Below are positions 9,392-18,570 of a stretch of DNA of 64,000 bases, piece after piece (positions within the stretch are counted from its first letter, which is position 1; every line of letters starts with the position of its first letter). The position numbers and the translations under genes are program-made. This stretch comes from Novosphingobium sp. Leaf2 (GTDB lineage: Bacteria; Pseudomonadota; Alphaproteobacteria; Sphingomonadales; Sphingomonadaceae), in contig NZ_LMJY01000017.1 of assembly GCF_001421325.1 (NCBI RefSeq), positions 1 through 64,000 of the forward strand, read 5' to 3'. The notes under the pieces were generated by a model. It saw only the letters and a program-made list of their open reading frames with translations, was not told where the DNA came from and did no database searches.

Positions 9392-9397
9392 TGCGAT

Positions 9398-9946
9398 ATG
9401 AGATCCGCCATGCCGCTCAGTGAAGAGATGATCACGCACGTGCAGCCGCTGATCCCGGCACTGCGCCGCTATGCGCACGCCATGCTGCGTCATCGCGATG
9501 ATGCCGACGACCTCGTACAGGATGTGCTGGAGCGCGCCATCGGGGGCTGGCACAACCGCCGAAAAGGGGCGAGCCTGCGGTCCTGGCTCTTCACCATCCT
9601 GCATAACCTGGCCCTGGATCGGCTGCGACGACTGGCCCGGCGTGGTATCACCGCTCCGCTGGACGACGTGTCGGAGGTGCACCTCGCGACGCCAGCCTTT
9701 CAGGAGCAGGGCGTGGAAGCCCGCGACGTTCTCGCGCTCATCGCCCTGCTGCCGGCGGACCAGCGCAGCGTGCTGCTGCTCGTGGCGGTCGAGGACCTGA
9801 GCTATGCCGAAGCGGCTGCTGTGCTCGATGTGCCGCAAGGCACGGTCATGTCGCGCCTTGCGCGGGCGAGAGAACGATTGCGGCGAATGATGGAAGAACA
9901 GGCACAAGGCCGGATCGGGAAACCTACGCTGAGGATCGTCCCATGA
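9398..9946 (+). CDS. ECF-type RNA polymerase sigma factor
   Basis: A 182-aa sigma-70 family protein of ECF size with only regions 2 and 4. Region 2 includes RHRDDADDLVQDVLERAI. Region 4 includes LLPADQRSVLLLVAVEDLSYAEAAAVLDVPQGTVMSRLARARERLR, given here as one stretch of the C-terminal third. Two starts are possible, ATG at 9398 (near-leaderless if the upstream box is the promoter) or ATG at 9410. The stop overlaps the start of the anti-sigma gene (ATGA), the usual coupling for such pairs. It probably directs transcription of itself and of the divergent peroxidase/cytochrome operon. Confidence 0.92.
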   Translation: MRSAMPLSEEMITHVQPLIPALRRYAHAMLRHRDDADDLVQDVLERAIGGWHNRRKGASLRSWLFTILHNLALDRLRRLARRGITAPLDDVSEVHLATPAFQEQGVEARDVLALIALLPADQRSVLLLVAVEDLSYAEAAAVLDVPQGTVMSRLARARERLRRMMEEQAQGRIGKPTLRIVP

Positions 9947-10716
9947 ATGACGGCCCCATCACCGAAGCGGACCTCCAGGCGCATGTCGACGGACGTCTTT
10001 CCCCCGGCCGCGCGCAGGACGTGGCGGCCTGGCTGGCGGCGCATCCGCAGGACGCCGCCCGGCTTGCCGCTTATCGTGCGCACGATGATGCTCTACGCCA
10101 AGCGCTCAACCCGATTGCGGATGAGCCCGTGCCCCCGGCGCTGGATCTGCGCCTGCGTCAACCAGCACGACCTGGCTGGGCCGTGGCGCCCGCTCTCAAA
10201 GTGGCGGGCATCGCGGCGGTTGCGCTGCTGAGCGGCCTTACGGGCTGGGGATTGCGGGGCTGGACCGCACCGCCCACCGTAGGGACTGCGGCGCTCGCTC
10301 GCGAGGCGGCATCGAGTTACGCTGTCTATGCAAGCGATGCCGCACGACCAGTGGAACTTGCCGCGTCTGATCGTTTCGCTCTCGACAGTTGGTTCTCGAA
10401 ACGACTGTCGCGACCGATCCGGGCGCCCGACCTGCAGCAGGCCGGGCTGACCCTCATTGGCGGGCGGCTTGTCGCCACCTCGCATGGCCCCGGCGGCCTG
10501 TATCTGTACCGGGATCGTCAGGGTCGCAGGATCGCCCTTTACGTGCGCCCGATGGAGGTGGATGGTTCGGATCACATGAAGCCCCGCCTGGAGGACGGTG
10601 TCGCCGGCTGGACCTGGGCCGAAAAGGGGTTGGGCTTCGGCGTGTTCGGAACAGCGCCCGGCACCGACCTGCATAGTACCGCCGATCTGGTGCGATCGCA
10701 GTTCCTGCAAACCTGA
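9943..10716 (+). CDS. anti-sigma factor (membrane-anchored)
   Basis: A 257-aa protein with a cytoplasmic helical N-terminus (ITEADLQAHVDGRLSPGRA), one transmembrane helix at about residues 82-105, and a periplasmic C-terminal domain of about 150 aa. The N-terminus is of the anti-sigma type (YTEADL-A-VDG), but the HxxxCxxC zinc motif of ZAS proteins is absent, so a thiol-zinc redox switch is unlikely. It overlaps the sigma gene by 4 bp. It probably holds the sigma factor at the membrane until a periplasmic oxidative signal is sensed. Confidence 0.85.
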   Translation: MNDGPITEADLQAHVDGRLSPGRAQDVAAWLAAHPQDAARLAAYRAHDDALRQALNPIADEPVPPALDLRLRQPARPGWAVAPALKVAGIAAVALLSGLTGWGLRGWTAPPTVGTAALAREAASSYAVYASDAARPVELAASDRFALDSWFSKRLSRPIRAPDLQQAGLTLIGGRLVATSHGPGGLYLYRDRQGRRIALYVRPMEVDGSDHMKPRLEDGVAGWTWAEKGLGFGVFGTAPGTDLHSTADLVRSQFLQT

Positions 10717-10767
10717 CCAAACCCCGGCGGGGCGGCACCTTCGTGTGGGATCAACTCTCCACGCCGC

Positions 10768-12516
10768 CTAAAGCAGCCGCCCCAGCAAGCCGGCGTTGGT
10801 TTTCCCAAGCTCGATCACCTCATCGCCGCGCCCGCTGATGATGGCCTTGGCCATGTACAAGGTGAAGCCCTTGATCTGCTCAAGTGTGATCTTGGGAGGC
10901 ATCGACAGTTCCGTCCTGGCCGTGACCGCATCAAGCAAGGCGGGCCCGGGATGGGACAGGATTTCCCTGACGCCGTCCTCGACCTGGCCGGGATCGGTGA
11001 CACGCACGCCGTGCATGCCGATCGCCCGCGCCATCGCCGCGAAATCGGGGTTGTCGAGCGATACGCCGGTTTCGATCAATCCGGCTGCCTTCATCTCCAT
11101 CTCGACAAAACCCAATGTGCCGTTGTTGAAGACGACGACCTTCACCGGCAGGCCCAGTTGCCGGAGCGTCAACAGCTCGCCCATCAGCATCGCCAGTCCG
11201 CCGTCTCCGGACAAGGTCACCACCTGCCTGGCAGGGTACGCCGCCTGCGCCCCGATCGCCTGCGGCAGCGCGTTGGCCATCGAACCGTGATTGAACGACC
11301 CAATCAAACGGCGACGGCCGTTCATCGTCAGGTAGCGCGCCGCCCAGATCGTCGGCGTACCGACATCGCAGGCAAACACGGCGTCGTCAGCGGCCTGTTC
11401 GCTGATGACCCGCGCCATATGCTGCGGGTGAATGGTGCCGCTACCCGGCTTGCCATAGGCGAGATCGTCCAGACCCTTACGGGCATCGGCATAATTGGCG
11501 CGGGCTTTCTCCAAAAACACGCTGTCCCGGCCTTCGGTGAGCAGCGGCAGCAGCGCTTCTATCGTCGGCCCGATATCGCCGACCAGCCCAAGGTCGATGG
11601 CCGTGCGCCGCCCCAGGTTTTCGGGCCGCAGGTCGATCTGGGCGACTTTGGCTTTCGTGGGGTAAAATTGCCGGTAGGGAAAGTCCGTGCCCAGCATCAG
11701 CAGCGTGTCGCACCCCATGATCGCATCATAGCCGCTGGAAAAGCCGATCAGGCCGGTCATGCCGACGTCATAGGGGTTGTCGTATTCCACGAACTCCTTG
11801 CCGCCCAGTGCGTGGACGACCGGCGCCTGAAGGCGTTCGGCGATCTTGATCAGAGCGCCATGCGCCATGCGGCAGCCACGCCCGGCCAGAATGGTGACGT
11901 GCCCGGCACCGTTGAGCAGGCCGGCCAGCGCTTCGAGATCGTCCGATGAGGGGACGACCAGTGCGGGTTGCGGCAATAGCGCGCTCGCCGAACGGGCAAG
12001 CTGTCCGCCAGCCGGAAGCAGCGCGACATCGCCCGGGATCGAGACGACCGATACGCCGCGATGGCCAACCGCCGCGCGGATCGCCGTGTCCAGCGTTCGG
12101 GGCATCTGGTCACCATGCGAAATCGTCTCGCAATACACGCTGCATTCGCGGAACAGCGCCTCCGGCCGGGTTTCCTGGAAATAGTTGGAACCGATCTCCG
12201 CGCTCGGAACCTGCGCGGCAATGGCCAGCACGGGCGCGCGCGTGCGGTTGCAGTCATACAGCCCGTTGATGAGATGCATATTGCCCGGCCCGCACGAGCC
12301 GGCACAAACGGCCAGCTTCCCGGTCAATTGCGCCTCCGCGCCTGCAGCGAATGCGGCGGCCTCCTCGTTGCGCATATGCACCCATTCGATCTTACCCTGC
12401 CGTCGCAGACTGTCGGTCAGGCCATTGAGGCTGTCACCGACCACGCCATAGATACGCTCCACTCCGGCCAGGTGGAGGGTTTGCGCAAACAGATCTGCGA
12501 TCGTGGTCTTGGGCAT
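10768..12516 (-). CDS. poxB: pyruvate:ubiquinone oxidoreductase (pyruvate oxidase PoxB)
   Basis: A 582-aa thiamine-diphosphate flavoenzyme that decarboxylates pyruvate to acetate and CO2 and passes electrons to ubiquinone at the inner membrane. The catalytic E51 lies in [16 protein letters not shown]. The ThDP motif starts with GDG at 437-439 and ends with NN at 464-465. The C-terminus ([21 protein letters not shown]) closely follows the lipid-binding tail of E. coli PoxB (572 aa). It is convergent with the anti-sigma gene and is the last core gene before the left edge of the genomic island. Confidence 0.93.
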   Translation of the reverse strand: MPKTTIADLFAQTLHLAGVERIYGVVGDSLNGLTDSLRRQGKIEWVHMRNEEAAAFAAGAEAQLTGKLAVCAGSCGPGNMHLINGLYDCNRTRAPVLAIAAQVPSAEIGSNYFQETRPEALFRECSVYCETISHGDQMPRTLDTAIRAAVGHRGVSVVSIPGDVALLPAGGQLARSASALLPQPALVVPSSDDLEALAGLLNGAGHVTILAGRGCRMAHGALIKIAERLQAPVVHALGGKEFVEYDNPYDVGMTGLIGFSSGYDAIMGCDTLLMLGTDFPYRQFYPTKAKVAQIDLRPENLGRRTAIDLGLVGDIGPTIEALLPLLTEGRDSVFLEKARANYADARKGLDDLAYGKPGSGTIHPQHMARVISEQAADDAVFACDVGTPTIWAARYLTMNGRRRLIGSFNHGSMANALPQAIGAQAAYPARQVVTLSGDGGLAMLMGELLTLRQLGLPVKVVVFNNGTLGFVEMEMKAAGLIETGVSLDNPDFAAMARAIGMHGVRVTDPGQVEDGVREILSHPGPALLDAVTARTELSMPPKITLEQIKGFTLYMAKAIISGRGDEVIELGKTNAGLLGRLL

Positions 12517-12798
12517 GCAATTTCTCCGAACGACGGCGGCATCGAGTGCCTGTCGAACGAAAACAGGCGGGAGACAAACGCGCTTTGCGCCGTTCGAGAT
12601 GCACGGCGTGCAGCCAAGCCATCAAAATCTGGGCAATGGTGGAAACGCGCGCCGCATGAGCGCCAGAACCAACCCATGCGCGCCGGGTCATTCGCCTGAC
12701 CAACCCTTCTTATTGAAGCTGGACAAAGACCAAGCAAGCACCGTCGCCGATATCGCGGGACATCGGCGCCGACGCTCCGCGCCGCCTAAGCCACTGCG

Positions 12799-12830
12799 CT
12801 AAATCCGCCGGTAACGGAAGTACCAGACCT
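12799..12830 (-). repeat. left attachment repeat (displaced trmB 3' end)
   Basis: On the minus strand it reads as codons for VWYFRYRRI and a stop, identical in protein to the TrmB C-terminus. It differs from the copy in trmB only at two synonymous third positions (CGT for CGA, TAC for TAT). No trmB sequence continues beyond it. Confidence 0.85.
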
Positions 12831-13030
12831 TAGCTGCTGATACCGACTATCCTGCTGATAATACACAGAAAAAAACGAGAAAATGAGTTGGATTTTCGGG
12901 GCCTGTAATCACCGGGTAAGCACCGTCAAGCTAACAGCATCGCAGTCTCGCGTAGGTTCGCACGTTACAAAAGATCGTGCCCGATGGCGACACTGCGGCA
13001 TTCCGACCTGTGCCTCCAAGTGCTTTTCTA
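12831..13030. other. island left-end noncoding region with possible integrase arm sites
   Basis: This AT-richer stretch has no credible gene. TGTAATCACCG at 12904-12914 is exactly repeated at the other island end (37963-37973), and a related AAGCACCGTC lies at 12918-12927. These are candidate arm-type binding sites for the integrase. The adjoining chromosomal stretch 12517-12798, upstream of poxB, also shows no credible gene; it presumably contains the poxB promoter. Confidence 0.45.
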
Positions 13031-13080
13031 CATCCTTGGTAAGGCTGAGGTCGTGAGTTCAATCCTCACCGGCAGCACCA
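13031..13080 (+). pseudogene. 3' half of a tRNA-Thr (GGT) gene
   Basis: Fifty bases match the 3' part of a tRNA. There is an anticodon arm with loop TTGGTAA (anticodon GGT), variable loop AGGTC, T-arm GTGAG-TTCAATC-CTCAC, acceptor strand CGGCAGC, discriminator A and CCA. The D-arm and the 5' acceptor strand are absent. Such 3' fragments are left by elements that integrate into tRNA genes, so this is probably an old attachment site. Confidence 0.75.
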
Positions 13081-13318
13081 GCATTCTCCTGAATAAGTTA
13101 AATAAATTTCCCCGGAAGGGGTCCGATAGCGGATACGAGCTCTCGCGAAGCCCGCTTAGTGGGCAATTCGAATCCACAGTAAATAGCGCAAAAGAGTGGA
13201 AACGGCGGCCGGAGGGGAATGCTTTCCCCCTTCGCGCGCGCCCTTCGGTCGTGCTGCGCCCGCTTCTGCGGGGACACCCCGCAACGCCCCGAGAGGAAGA
13301 GGAGAGCGGCGATTGCCG

Positions 13319-13359
13319 TGACGGGTTGAGGTTGAGAGAGAGGCTCTCGGCGCCCGTCA
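13319..13359 (+). promoter_or_regulatory. hairpin leader of the DUF932 gene (copy 1)
   Basis: The outer arms TGACGGG (13319-13325) and CCCGTCA (13353-13359) enclose an inner GAGAG/CTCTC stem. A GGAG ribosome-binding site follows directly and ATG is at 13372. The same structure precedes the parB-like gene at 14708. Confidence 0.6.
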
Positions 13360-13371
13360 TGGAGATTTCCC

Positions 13372-14583
13372 ATGGCGACTATCCTTTCCGATCCGCGTGC
13401 CTCCGGTGCGCCGCGCCCGGTCCAGCCCGGCGGGTACAAGGTCGACATCTCGCGCGGCGAACGAATCGGCCGCGTCTCGTCCGAGTGGTTCTCGCGTCCC
13501 GATGATGAGCGGTATCTATCGCTGTCGGCGCTCCACGACGCAGTCCTGCGCCGTGCCAAGCACGCGACCGCACGCACCGTGGAGACGCGGGAGGTCCGAG
13601 TCGCGGCGAGCCGCGACGATGTCGAGAACCTTGCGCTGGTCTTGCCGGGTCGGGACCAGCCTGTCGCGCCAACCCATTGGTCGTTCGGTCAGCTCTGCAG
13701 CCTGGTCGGCGCGCCATCGGGCTATCTGCGCCAACTGCCGGGACCGCTCGCCGGCATCAACATGCAGCATGGGCTGCTGTCCCACCGGGCAGAGCTTATG
13801 AAGACCCTGGAAACCGAAGATGGCCGTGTCGAACTGCGCGCGGTCACCGGTCCAGACTATGGCCGCATCTGGGATCACGAGCTGGTCGCGGCGGTGATGA
13901 AGATCGCTGGCAACGGGACCGGCGATACGCGCTGGAAGGTACCGGGCGTCCTCGACTGGTCGACGATGACGCACAATCCGTTCGTGGAGGTCACGAAGGA
14001 CACGACGACGCTCTATGCATCCGACCGTGACGTCTTCCTATTCCTGGTCGACGATACCCATCCGATCGAGGCCGGCCGCCTGCCGAACGGCGACCCGGAC
14101 CTGTATTTTCGCGGCTTCTACTGCTGGAACAGCGAGGTCGGATCGAAGACGCTCGGCATGGCCTCCTTCTATCTTCGCGCCGTCTGTATGAACCGGAATA
14201 TCTGGGGCGCCGAAGGCTTCGAAGAGATCAGCATCCGCCACAGCAAGTTCGCCGCCAACCGCTTCGCGCACGAGGCGGCGCCTGCACTGGAGTCCTTCGC
14301 GACCTCTTCGCCGATGCCGTTCATCACGGGCATCAAGGCCGCCCGTGAGCGTGTCGTCGCACGCACCGATGAGGACCGCACAGGCTTCCTGCGCCAGCGC
14401 GGCTTCTCACGGCCCGAGACCGAGAAGATCATCGCGACCGTTCTCGACGAGGAAGGCCGGCCCCCGGCTTCCATTTTCGATTTCGTTCAGGGGATCACCG
14501 CACTGGCGCGGGACAAGCCGCATCAGGACGCTCGGCTCGAACTTGAGGGCAAGGCCGCCAAGCTGATGGCGGCCGCGCGCTGA
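13372..14583 (+). CDS. DUF932 domain-containing protein
   Basis: A 403-aa protein with the DUF932 layout (central WSTMTHNPFVEVTKDTTTLYAS, then LYFRGFYCWNSEVGSKTLG and AVCMNRNIWG). DUF932 proteins are common on plasmids, ICEs and phages, often close to parB-like genes, and have no established biochemical activity. The gene appears intact and starts after a hairpin leader shared with the next gene. It is probably part of the transfer or maintenance backbone from which the left part of the island derives. Confidence 0.85.
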   Translation: MATILSDPRASGAPRPVQPGGYKVDISRGERIGRVSSEWFSRPDDERYLSLSALHDAVLRRAKHATARTVETREVRVAASRDDVENLALVLPGRDQPVAPTHWSFGQLCSLVGAPSGYLRQLPGPLAGINMQHGLLSHRAELMKTLETEDGRVELRAVTGPDYGRIWDHELVAAVMKIAGNGTGDTRWKVPGVLDWSTMTHNPFVEVTKDTTTLYASDRDVFLFLVDDTHPIEAGRLPNGDPDLYFRGFYCWNSEVGSKTLGMASFYLRAVCMNRNIWGAEGFEEISIRHSKFAANRFAHEAAPALESFATSSPMPFITGIKAARERVVARTDEDRTGFLRQRGFSRPETEKIIATVLDEEGRPPASIFDFVQGITALARDKPHQDARLELEGKAAKLMAAAR

Positions 14584-14652
14584 TCCGCTTCCGTCCCGCC
14601 TGAGTTGGCGCGGTTCTCCTCCTCTTAGAGGGAGAGGGCTGCGCCGGCTCCA

Positions 14653-14695
14653 TGACGGGTTGAGGGTCGAGAGAGGGTCTCCCGGCCGCCCGTCA
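14653..14695 (+). promoter_or_regulatory. hairpin leader of the parB-like gene (copy 2)
   Basis: TGACGGG (14653-14659) pairs with CCCGTCA (14689-14695), with an inner GAGA/TCTC stem. GGAG follows at 14697-14700 and ATG is at 14708. Order, spacing and most bases match copy 1 at 13319-13359, while the coding sequences behind them are unrelated. Confidence 0.6.
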
Positions 14696-14707
14696 TGGAG
14701 AAGTCCC

Positions 14708-15730
14708 ATGACCAATCATGTGAAGATCGCGCTCAACGTTTCGCGCGACATCCCGTTCAGCCAGCTCGTGCTGAGCCAGGCCAACGTCCGGCGCGTGAAG
14801 GCCGGCGTGTCGATCGACACGCTCGCCGCCGACATCGCGCGCCGCGGCCTGCTTCAGAGCCTCAGCGTTCGCCCGCAGCGTGATGTCGAGGGCAACGAGA
14901 CCGGGCTGTTCGAGGTCCCGGCCGGCGGCCGCCGTTTCCGAGCCCTTCAGCAACTCGTGAAGGGCAAGCGGATGGTGAAAACCCAGCCGGTCCCGTGCAT
15001 CGTGCGCGACGATGCCGAGATCAGCGCCGAGGAAGACTCGCTCGCTGAAAACACCCACCGCGAGGCCCTGCAACCGCAGCGTACAGTCATTAGCATCGGT
15101 GGTGCGGCGGCATCCATGGTCGAGGAGGAGGATGAGCAGGAGGACTTGCTCAAACCGCTCCCGGACCGACTGGTGACTGAGCTCACCACCCACCGCACGC
15201 TGGCGCTTCGTGATGCCGTCGCGGCGCATCCCACGGTGGCGTTCGCGGCCGTCCTCCATGCCTTCGTGCTTGAGACCTTCTATCGCTACACGCAGGTCGA
15301 GAGCTGCATGGAGGTGTCGATCCGGGGCGGCAGCCTGTCGGTTCATGCCCCCAGCCTCAACGACAGCATCTCGGCACAGGCGATCGAGCGGCGGCACGAT
15401 GCCTGGAAAGAGCGCCTGCCCGATGACGCCGAGCAGCTCTGGGATGCGCTCATCGCGTTCGATGGCGACGACCAGTCGGCGCTGTTCGCGCATTGCGCGT
15501 CGTTCGGCATCAATGCGGTGTGGGAGCCGGGCAATCGCTACAATGACGGCCGCGTCTCGCCGCATAAAATCGAGCGCCGGATCGCCAACAGCCATATCGT
15601 CGCGCGCGCTGCCGACCTCGACATGGTTGGCGCCGGCTGGAGCGCGGGCGTCAACAACTATCTGGGTCGTGTCACCAAGGCCCGGATCGTGGCGGCAGTC
15701 GAGGAGGCCAGTCGTCGAGGATACCCATGA
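14708..15730 (+). pseudogene. ParB/RepB-like nuclease-domain protein, internally deleted
   Basis: A 340-aa frame. The first ~115 residues are a ParB-like N-terminal domain (IPFSQLVLSQANVRRV, then EVPAGGRRFRALQQLVKGK and AEEDSLAENTHREALQ). The frame then jumps to what looks like the C-terminal half of the large plasmid/ICE ParB proteins of about 600-700 aa (DLLKPLPDRLVTELTTHRTL). The expected central helix-turn-helix is missing, and the C-terminus is cut where a second copy of the parB start begins at 15727. The frame is open and may be expressed, but DNA partition activity is doubtful. Confidence 0.7.
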
Positions 15731-15837
15731 CCAAGCATGTGAAGATCGCGCTCAATGTCTCGCGCGACATCCCGTTCAGCCAGCTGGTGCTGAGCCAGGC
15801 GAACGTCCGGCGTGTGAAGGCCGGCGTCTCGATCGAC
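15727..15837 (+). pseudogene. second, truncated parB start (direct repeat of 14708-14818)
   Basis: These 111 bases repeat the first 37 codons of the parB-like gene with seven mismatches (about 94% identity; one amino-acid change, N3 to K). The match stops abruptly after the codons for VSID, and the next base belongs to a traF remnant on the other strand. The join marks a rearrangement between plasmid-type genes. Confidence 0.75.
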
Positions 15838-16086
15838 CTTGCCCACAACCAATCCCCCTTCGGTCACACCGAAATAGCGCCCGTCGAAGGACGCGGGACT
15901 ATGGGGCATGAGCAGGAAAAGCTGGCGACCGCGCAGCCGCATGCAGCCGCTCCATGCCGGCATGGAGCGCCCGCTGGCATCGGTCGCGCGCCGCTCGGCC
16001 AGCCGTTTGCCGTTGACGAAGATCTCGCGGCCAAGCGCGCAGACTTCGTCGCCTGCCGCCGCCGCGACGCGCTTCACCAGCGGCAC
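15838..16086 (-). pseudogene. remnant of a conjugative-transfer signal peptidase (TraF, S26 family)
   Basis: About 83 codons of the C-terminal half of TraF are present on the minus strand: PLVKRVAAAAGDEVCALGRE, the lysine-containing catalytic block, then HSPASFDGRYFG, the conserved exit block. The 5' part is absent or too diverged, and the 3' end is fused out of sense to the parB copy. TraF matures pilin in conjugative plasmids, so this is debris of a transfer region. Confidence 0.7.
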
Positions 16087-16374
16087 ATGGGGCAGGTTCG
16101 TCCGACGCTCGAACTTAGACGGAGGATAGGCACAGCGACGGATACGAGTAGTGCGGCAACCGACCCGCGGATGATAGCGTGATCAATCGTCGTCGATCAG
16201 GCGCCCGCTGCACACCCGCTAAGGTCAAAGCGACCGCTGGTGTCTTGACTAGCGAAGGAGTAAACTCGGCCAGCGTCTCGGCTGGCAGTCATGAGAGCGT
16301 ACGTTTTCGAACATCCTCTCGCCGGTCCCCGATAAAGACCGTACGACGCCGCGGTGCTGCGGCTCGACCTATCC

Positions 16375-18465
16375 TTACGCTGCCAAGATCAGCGCATCCA
16401 ACACCACCGCCCCCTGTCCGCGCGGATAGACGACCACTGGGTTCAGATCGATCTCGCGGATCGCCGGCGTCCCGAGCAATATGCGTCCCAGCGCGGTGAT
16501 GATCGCCGCCACGGCGTCCACGTCGAGCGCCGCAGACCCGCGGAACCCGTCGAGCAGCGCACCGCTTTTCAGCAACCGCAATTCGGCGACGATCGCATCG
16601 TGTGTCAGGTCGGGCGCGAGCAGCCTGACGTCCTGCAGCAGTTCGGCCTGCACGCCGCCGAAGCCAACCAAGATCATCGGACCCCATTCGGGATCGCTGC
16701 GCGCGCCGACGATCAATTCCGCCCCGCGTGCACCCATTGCCTCGATCAATGCGCCGTCCAGCGAGATCGTCGCGTCATAGGCGGCGACGTTCGCGAATAG
16801 CCTGTCCCACGCGGTGTCGAGCGCCGCATCGTCGGCGATGTTCAACAGCACGCCGCCGGCATCGCTTTTGTGGCTCAGCGTGGCAGCCTGCGCCTTCAGC
16901 ACGATCGGATAACCAACCTCCTCCGCCGCCGCCTTAGCCTCGCTTTTCGAAGACGCGAAGCGACTGCGCGGAAAGGGGACGCCCAGCGGTGCGAGCAATT
17001 CCTTCGCACGATATTCGGGGATGACGCCGGTCGGCAGGTCGATCGTCACCAATGCTTCGTCCGCCCTCGCGGTATCGCGCGCTGCCGCTGCCATCAGGCG
17101 GCTCAACGCGCGGAATGCGCGGTCCGGCGATGCGAAATACGGCACGCCCGCTGCGCGCAGTCCGGCGATATAGTCCGCGGGCACGGGTGCGCCATCGTCC
17201 AGCCCGGCGAAGATCACCGGCGTATCCGGCGCCAATCCGTTGACCGCATCAATGATCGGCGGGAACTTGCGCGTCGCGGTTGCCGGATCGGTCTGGATGA
17301 TGCCCAGCACGACCGCAGCATAGTTTTCGTCAGCCAGCAGCGGCGCCAGTGTGCGGCGATACAGGTCCGGATCGACCAAGGCCTGCGCGGTCAGGTCCAT
17401 CGGATTGGAAACAGGAATAAAATCGGGGATTGCTGCGCGCATCGCCGTAGCGGTGTCGCCGGTAATCGGCGGCAGCGACAGCCCGATCCGCTCGGCCAGA
17501 TCGAGCGTCAACGCTTTGAACGCGCCGGACTCGGTCAGCACTGCCGTCCCGCCGTTTCGCACCGGCTTCGCGCGGAACGCGATGTCCAGCACATCGCCCA
17601 GTTCCTCCAGACTTTCGACCAGGACGACGCCTGCGCGTTCTACCTTGGTCTTCATCAACTGCCAGTCACCGGCCATCGCGCCGGTATGTGTCGCAGCGGA
17701 TTCGCGCGCTGCACTTGACGTTCCGGGGTGCAGCAGGACGATCAGCTTGCCTGCCGCCCGCGCCGTCGCCACCAGCTTCAGGAAGCGAGCAGGCTGGCGA
17801 ACTTGCTCGACGATCATCCCGATCACGCGCGTGTGCGGCGCGTCGATCAGATGTTCGACATAATCCTCGACGCCCGACGCGGCCTCATTGCCGGTCGATA
17901 TCGAAATCGAAATGCCAAGATCCTTGGACATCAACGTCGTGCCCAGCACCACCGCCATCGCGCCCGATTGACTGACGATGCTGATGCCGGAATTGCCGTT
18001 TAGCCGCAACGCCGGCGTCGCGACGAAGGTCAGTGGCACGCCAGCGACATAGTTGGTCATGCCGAGACAGTTCGGGCCTTCGATCACCATTCCGCTGTCC
18101 GCCGCAATGCGCGCGATCTCGGCCTGTGCGGCAAGCCCTTCCTCGCCGCCTTCGGCGAACCCGGCGGCGAAGATGACCGCGGCACCAACGCCCCTGGTGG
18201 CTAGCGCACGCACAGTGTCCAGCACCGCTGGACCTGGGATCGCCAGCACCGCAGCATCGACGCCGTATGGCAGGTCGTCGATCGATTTCAGGCAAATGCG
18301 GCCGTCGATTGTCTCCCGCTTCGGGTTGATCAGGTGGATGTCACCGGAAAAGCCGTGCCGTTCCAAATTGTCGAGCACCGATTTACCTAGAGCGCCGGGG
18401 GTCGGGGAAGCGCCGACGATCACCACCGAACGTGGGGACAGCAAGCGGGAAAGATCCTTGAGCAT
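16375..18465 (-). CDS. ferA: feruloyl-CoA synthetase, ADP-forming acyl-CoA synthetase type (FerA-like)
   Basis: A 696-aa fused synthetase of the NDP-forming acyl-CoA ligase superfamily. The N-terminal CoA-binding domain has VVIVGASPTPGALGKSV. The central CoA-ligase domain has SIVSQSGAMA and the phosphohistidine H260 in AATHTGAMAG. The C-terminal ATP-grasp domain has YPIVLKAQAATLSHKSDAGG. The FerA described in Sphingobium sp. SYK-6, as I recall, is of this class rather than the AMP-forming type. It is the last gene of a ligV-ferB-ferA run. That context makes ferulate or a related hydroxycinnamate the likely substrate; other aryl or acyl acids are possible from sequence alone. Confidence 0.82.
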   Translation of the reverse strand: MLKDLSRLLSPRSVVIVGASPTPGALGKSVLDNLERHGFSGDIHLINPKRETIDGRICLKSIDDLPYGVDAAVLAIPGPAVLDTVRALATRGVGAAVIFAAGFAEGGEEGLAAQAEIARIAADSGMVIEGPNCLGMTNYVAGVPLTFVATPALRLNGNSGISIVSQSGAMAVVLGTTLMSKDLGISISISTGNEAASGVEDYVEHLIDAPHTRVIGMIVEQVRQPARFLKLVATARAAGKLIVLLHPGTSSAARESAATHTGAMAGDWQLMKTKVERAGVVLVESLEELGDVLDIAFRAKPVRNGGTAVLTESGAFKALTLDLAERIGLSLPPITGDTATAMRAAIPDFIPVSNPMDLTAQALVDPDLYRRTLAPLLADENYAAVVLGIIQTDPATATRKFPPIIDAVNGLAPDTPVIFAGLDDGAPVPADYIAGLRAAGVPYFASPDRAFRALSRLMAAAARDTARADEALVTIDLPTGVIPEYRAKELLAPLGVPFPRSRFASSKSEAKAAAEEVGYPIVLKAQAATLSHKSDAGGVLLNIADDAALDTAWDRLFANVAAYDATISLDGALIEAMGARGAELIVGARSDPEWGPMILVGFGGVQAELLQDVRLLAPDLTHDAIVAELRLLKSGALLDGFRGSAALDVDAVAAIITALGRILLGTPAIREIDLNPVVVYPRGQGAVVLDALILAA

Positions 18466-18570
18466 CGTTCATCCTTGAATTCCCGCGCCTTAAAAAGGGC
18501 CGGGGAGCAACCGCATGACAGGGCAGGACTCCCTCCTTCCCGGAACCGGCCCGGAAAGGGGATCCGTCGA

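Noticed and set aside
12736..12746. AGCACCGTC word similar to the proposed integrase arm sites
   Set aside because: It lies outside the island border on the chromosomal side, which shows that the shorter word can occur by chance.
12503..12802. 99-aa plus-strand frame upstream of poxB
   Set aside because: Composition and lack of any motif look random. It overlaps the poxB start and ends inside the att repeat.
13028..13360. 110-aa minus-strand frame with LPVRIELTTSALPRM at its end
   Set aside because: The recognisable end is again a tRNA read in antisense (the tRNA-Thr fragment). The rest is noncoding leader sequence.
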